Shown here piece by piece: positions 63,080-64,000 of a DNA stretch of 64,000 nucleotides. Source of the DNA: Phallusia mammillata (Eukaryota > Chordata > Ascidiacea > Phlebobranchia > Ascidiidae); NCBI GenBank assembly GCA_003260075.1, contig QLIY01000574.1, forward strand, positions 1-64,000. The letters are read 5' to 3'. A program made the position numbers and the translations under genes. The notes under the pieces were generated by a model. That model saw only the letters and a program-made list of their open reading frames with translations. It had not been told where the DNA came from and did no database searches. Every line of letters starts with the position of its first letter. Within the stretch, counting starts at the first letter, position 1.

Positions 63080-63502
63080 CAGTGTTTCCTAACCAAAGTT
63101 GGGTCGCCTGTATATTCTGTTGGGTCGCCAGTTTTTGTGACAATAAGAGCATCTACGTTACGTAGCGTTATTTTGTTATTTCCCAAGGCTATAAATTGTT
63201 TCCCAATAACAATTTCATGACTATTTGGCGTGATATTGAATTATTCTGTTTGTGTGAGATCACTGCTAAGCGTTGTCTGGCTCATGCTTTGAACCAGCTC
63301 TAAAGTGGCGGAAAAACGAATAATTTTTGTTTGATGTTTTTTATTTTTCAAACTGGCGTAGTAATTTTCGAAAAGCTTTCCTGATTTATAAACAAAAATA
63401 CAACCCAAATAGTAAGAATGCATGTCCATGGGTCGCGAGAAGCCACAAAACAAAATTTTGGTAAGTTTTTGGGTCGCGACAAAAAAAGATTGGGAACCAC
63501 TG
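63080..63502. mobile_element. Non-autonomous hAT MITE, 423 bp
   Basis: Ends CAGTGTTTCCTAACCAAAG and ...GATTGGGAACCACTG carry GTTGGGTCGC and GGGTCGCGAC motifs inside. Perfect 8-bp target duplication TATTAATA at 63072-63079 and 63503-63510. It appears inserted into sequence that itself begins with a hAT-like CAGGGGTGAATAACCTGC at 63003. Confidence 0.9.
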
Positions 63503-63837
63503 TATTAATACGCAATTAAGTACCGACGGCCGTGAATTGATTAAACTCTTTTCCGAGATATTTGGAGGCTTTAAAACAATGGTTTGAATGGATTTTACTG
63601 GAATGGAATCATATGTTATATACCTGTTATACCAGTCAATTTGCCAAGTTGTACGCAAGACTTGTTGTACGGTTATTATGTGCAAACAATTAAATTAACA
63701 AGCAAACAAACAAATGTAACACAATACAGCATAAGATTTGTCCATAAGGTATTGTGTCATAATATTCTTTTTACAACTCGCTTGTTGTTTTCACTCCACT
63801 TACAAAACACTGATTACATTTTTTTATTTAATTTTGG

Positions 63838-63889
63838 ACCCACGCCCTCCTTGGAAATGTCTGACGCCCCCTGGTTAAGAACTACTCAG
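63838..63889 (-). repeat. Isolated end of the 33576-34170 hAT family
   Basis: On the minus strand it reads GTTCTTAACCAGGGGGCGTC and then AGACATTTCCAAGGAGGCG-like sequence, matching the left end of the element at 33576. The other end was not found within the window. Confidence 0.55.
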
Positions 63890-64000
63890 TCGTAGACTGT
63901 TAAGACAGATTGCCAAATCGTTCAGCTAAATCAATGGATAAAGTAATATCTATCTGAACTTTAAGGTGCAATATTATTAAATAAATTCTTATCTTGATAA

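Larger units (their letters stand above)
62977..64000. other. Intron of the partial 3'-most gene
   Basis: After the donor at 62977 there is no further exon in frame that I can support; the stretch is dominated by hAT remnants and AT-rich sequence up to the window edge. Confidence 0.5.

Noticed and set aside
1-64000. CRISPR arrays, bacterial operons, rRNA or tRNA genes
   Set aside because: No spaced short-repeat array, no polycistronic layout, and no sequence that I could fold into a convincing tRNA or recognise as rRNA.

Overview
The window looks like nuclear DNA of a compact invertebrate deuterostome genome, most likely a tunicate such as Ciona. The DNA is AT-rich and genes are split into many 100-200 bp exons with short introns. 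Short non-autonomous hAT elements and other MITEs are common. The proteins read as close relatives of vertebrate ones: a full-length filamin, CFAP276, a CCDC162-like protein and a RING-NHL protein. The species call is inference from gene content, because no search could be run.

Layout. (1) 145-32566, plus strand: one large 48-exon gene encoding about 2,332 residues, resembling the poorly known CCDC162 / DUF4549 family. Two other genes sit antisense inside its introns. One is a three-exon kelch-repeat fragment (9178-10102) and the other a complete 12-exon RING-coiled-coil-NHL gene (23014-28099). (2) 32981-35176, minus strand: CFAP276, a small ciliary doublet-microtubule protein, tail to tail with the CCDC162-like gene. 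(3) 35177-39371: a non-coding divergent intergenic region. (4) 39416-57606, plus strand: a filamin gene with an actin-binding domain, 24 Ig repeats and a hinge. (5) 57607-60821: intergenic, with one clean hAT MITE. (6) 60822 to beyond 62976, plus strand: the 5' part of an unidentified gene, possibly of the SAND-domain type.

The most interesting content is in filamin. I assembled 48 constitutive exons that stay in frame throughout. Around them are a pair of 98-nt mutually exclusive exons in the second CH domain and a 15-nt microexon matching the position and sequence of an alternative insert in vertebrate filamin A. There are also an 84-codon Ser-rich exon inside Ig20 and a 49-codon cassette inside Ig14. 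An ancient duplication of the Ig2-Ig3 pair is still visible as an exact repeat of exon lengths (201/138/137 nt), while Ig22-Ig23 are absent. The total therefore remains 24 Ig repeats, but with a different composition from vertebrate filamins.

The mobile fraction includes a 2.8 kb foldback element with arms longer than 1 kb in the last CCDC162-like intron. Five hAT-type elements have perfect or near-perfect 8-bp target duplications, one nested inside another; a sixth has hAT-like ends but only a weak target match. Runs of 10-13 C (one of 95) recur, often between two copies of the same sequence. I interpret these as unclosed assembly gaps between overlapping contig ends, with the unknown bases rendered as C, rather than as biology.
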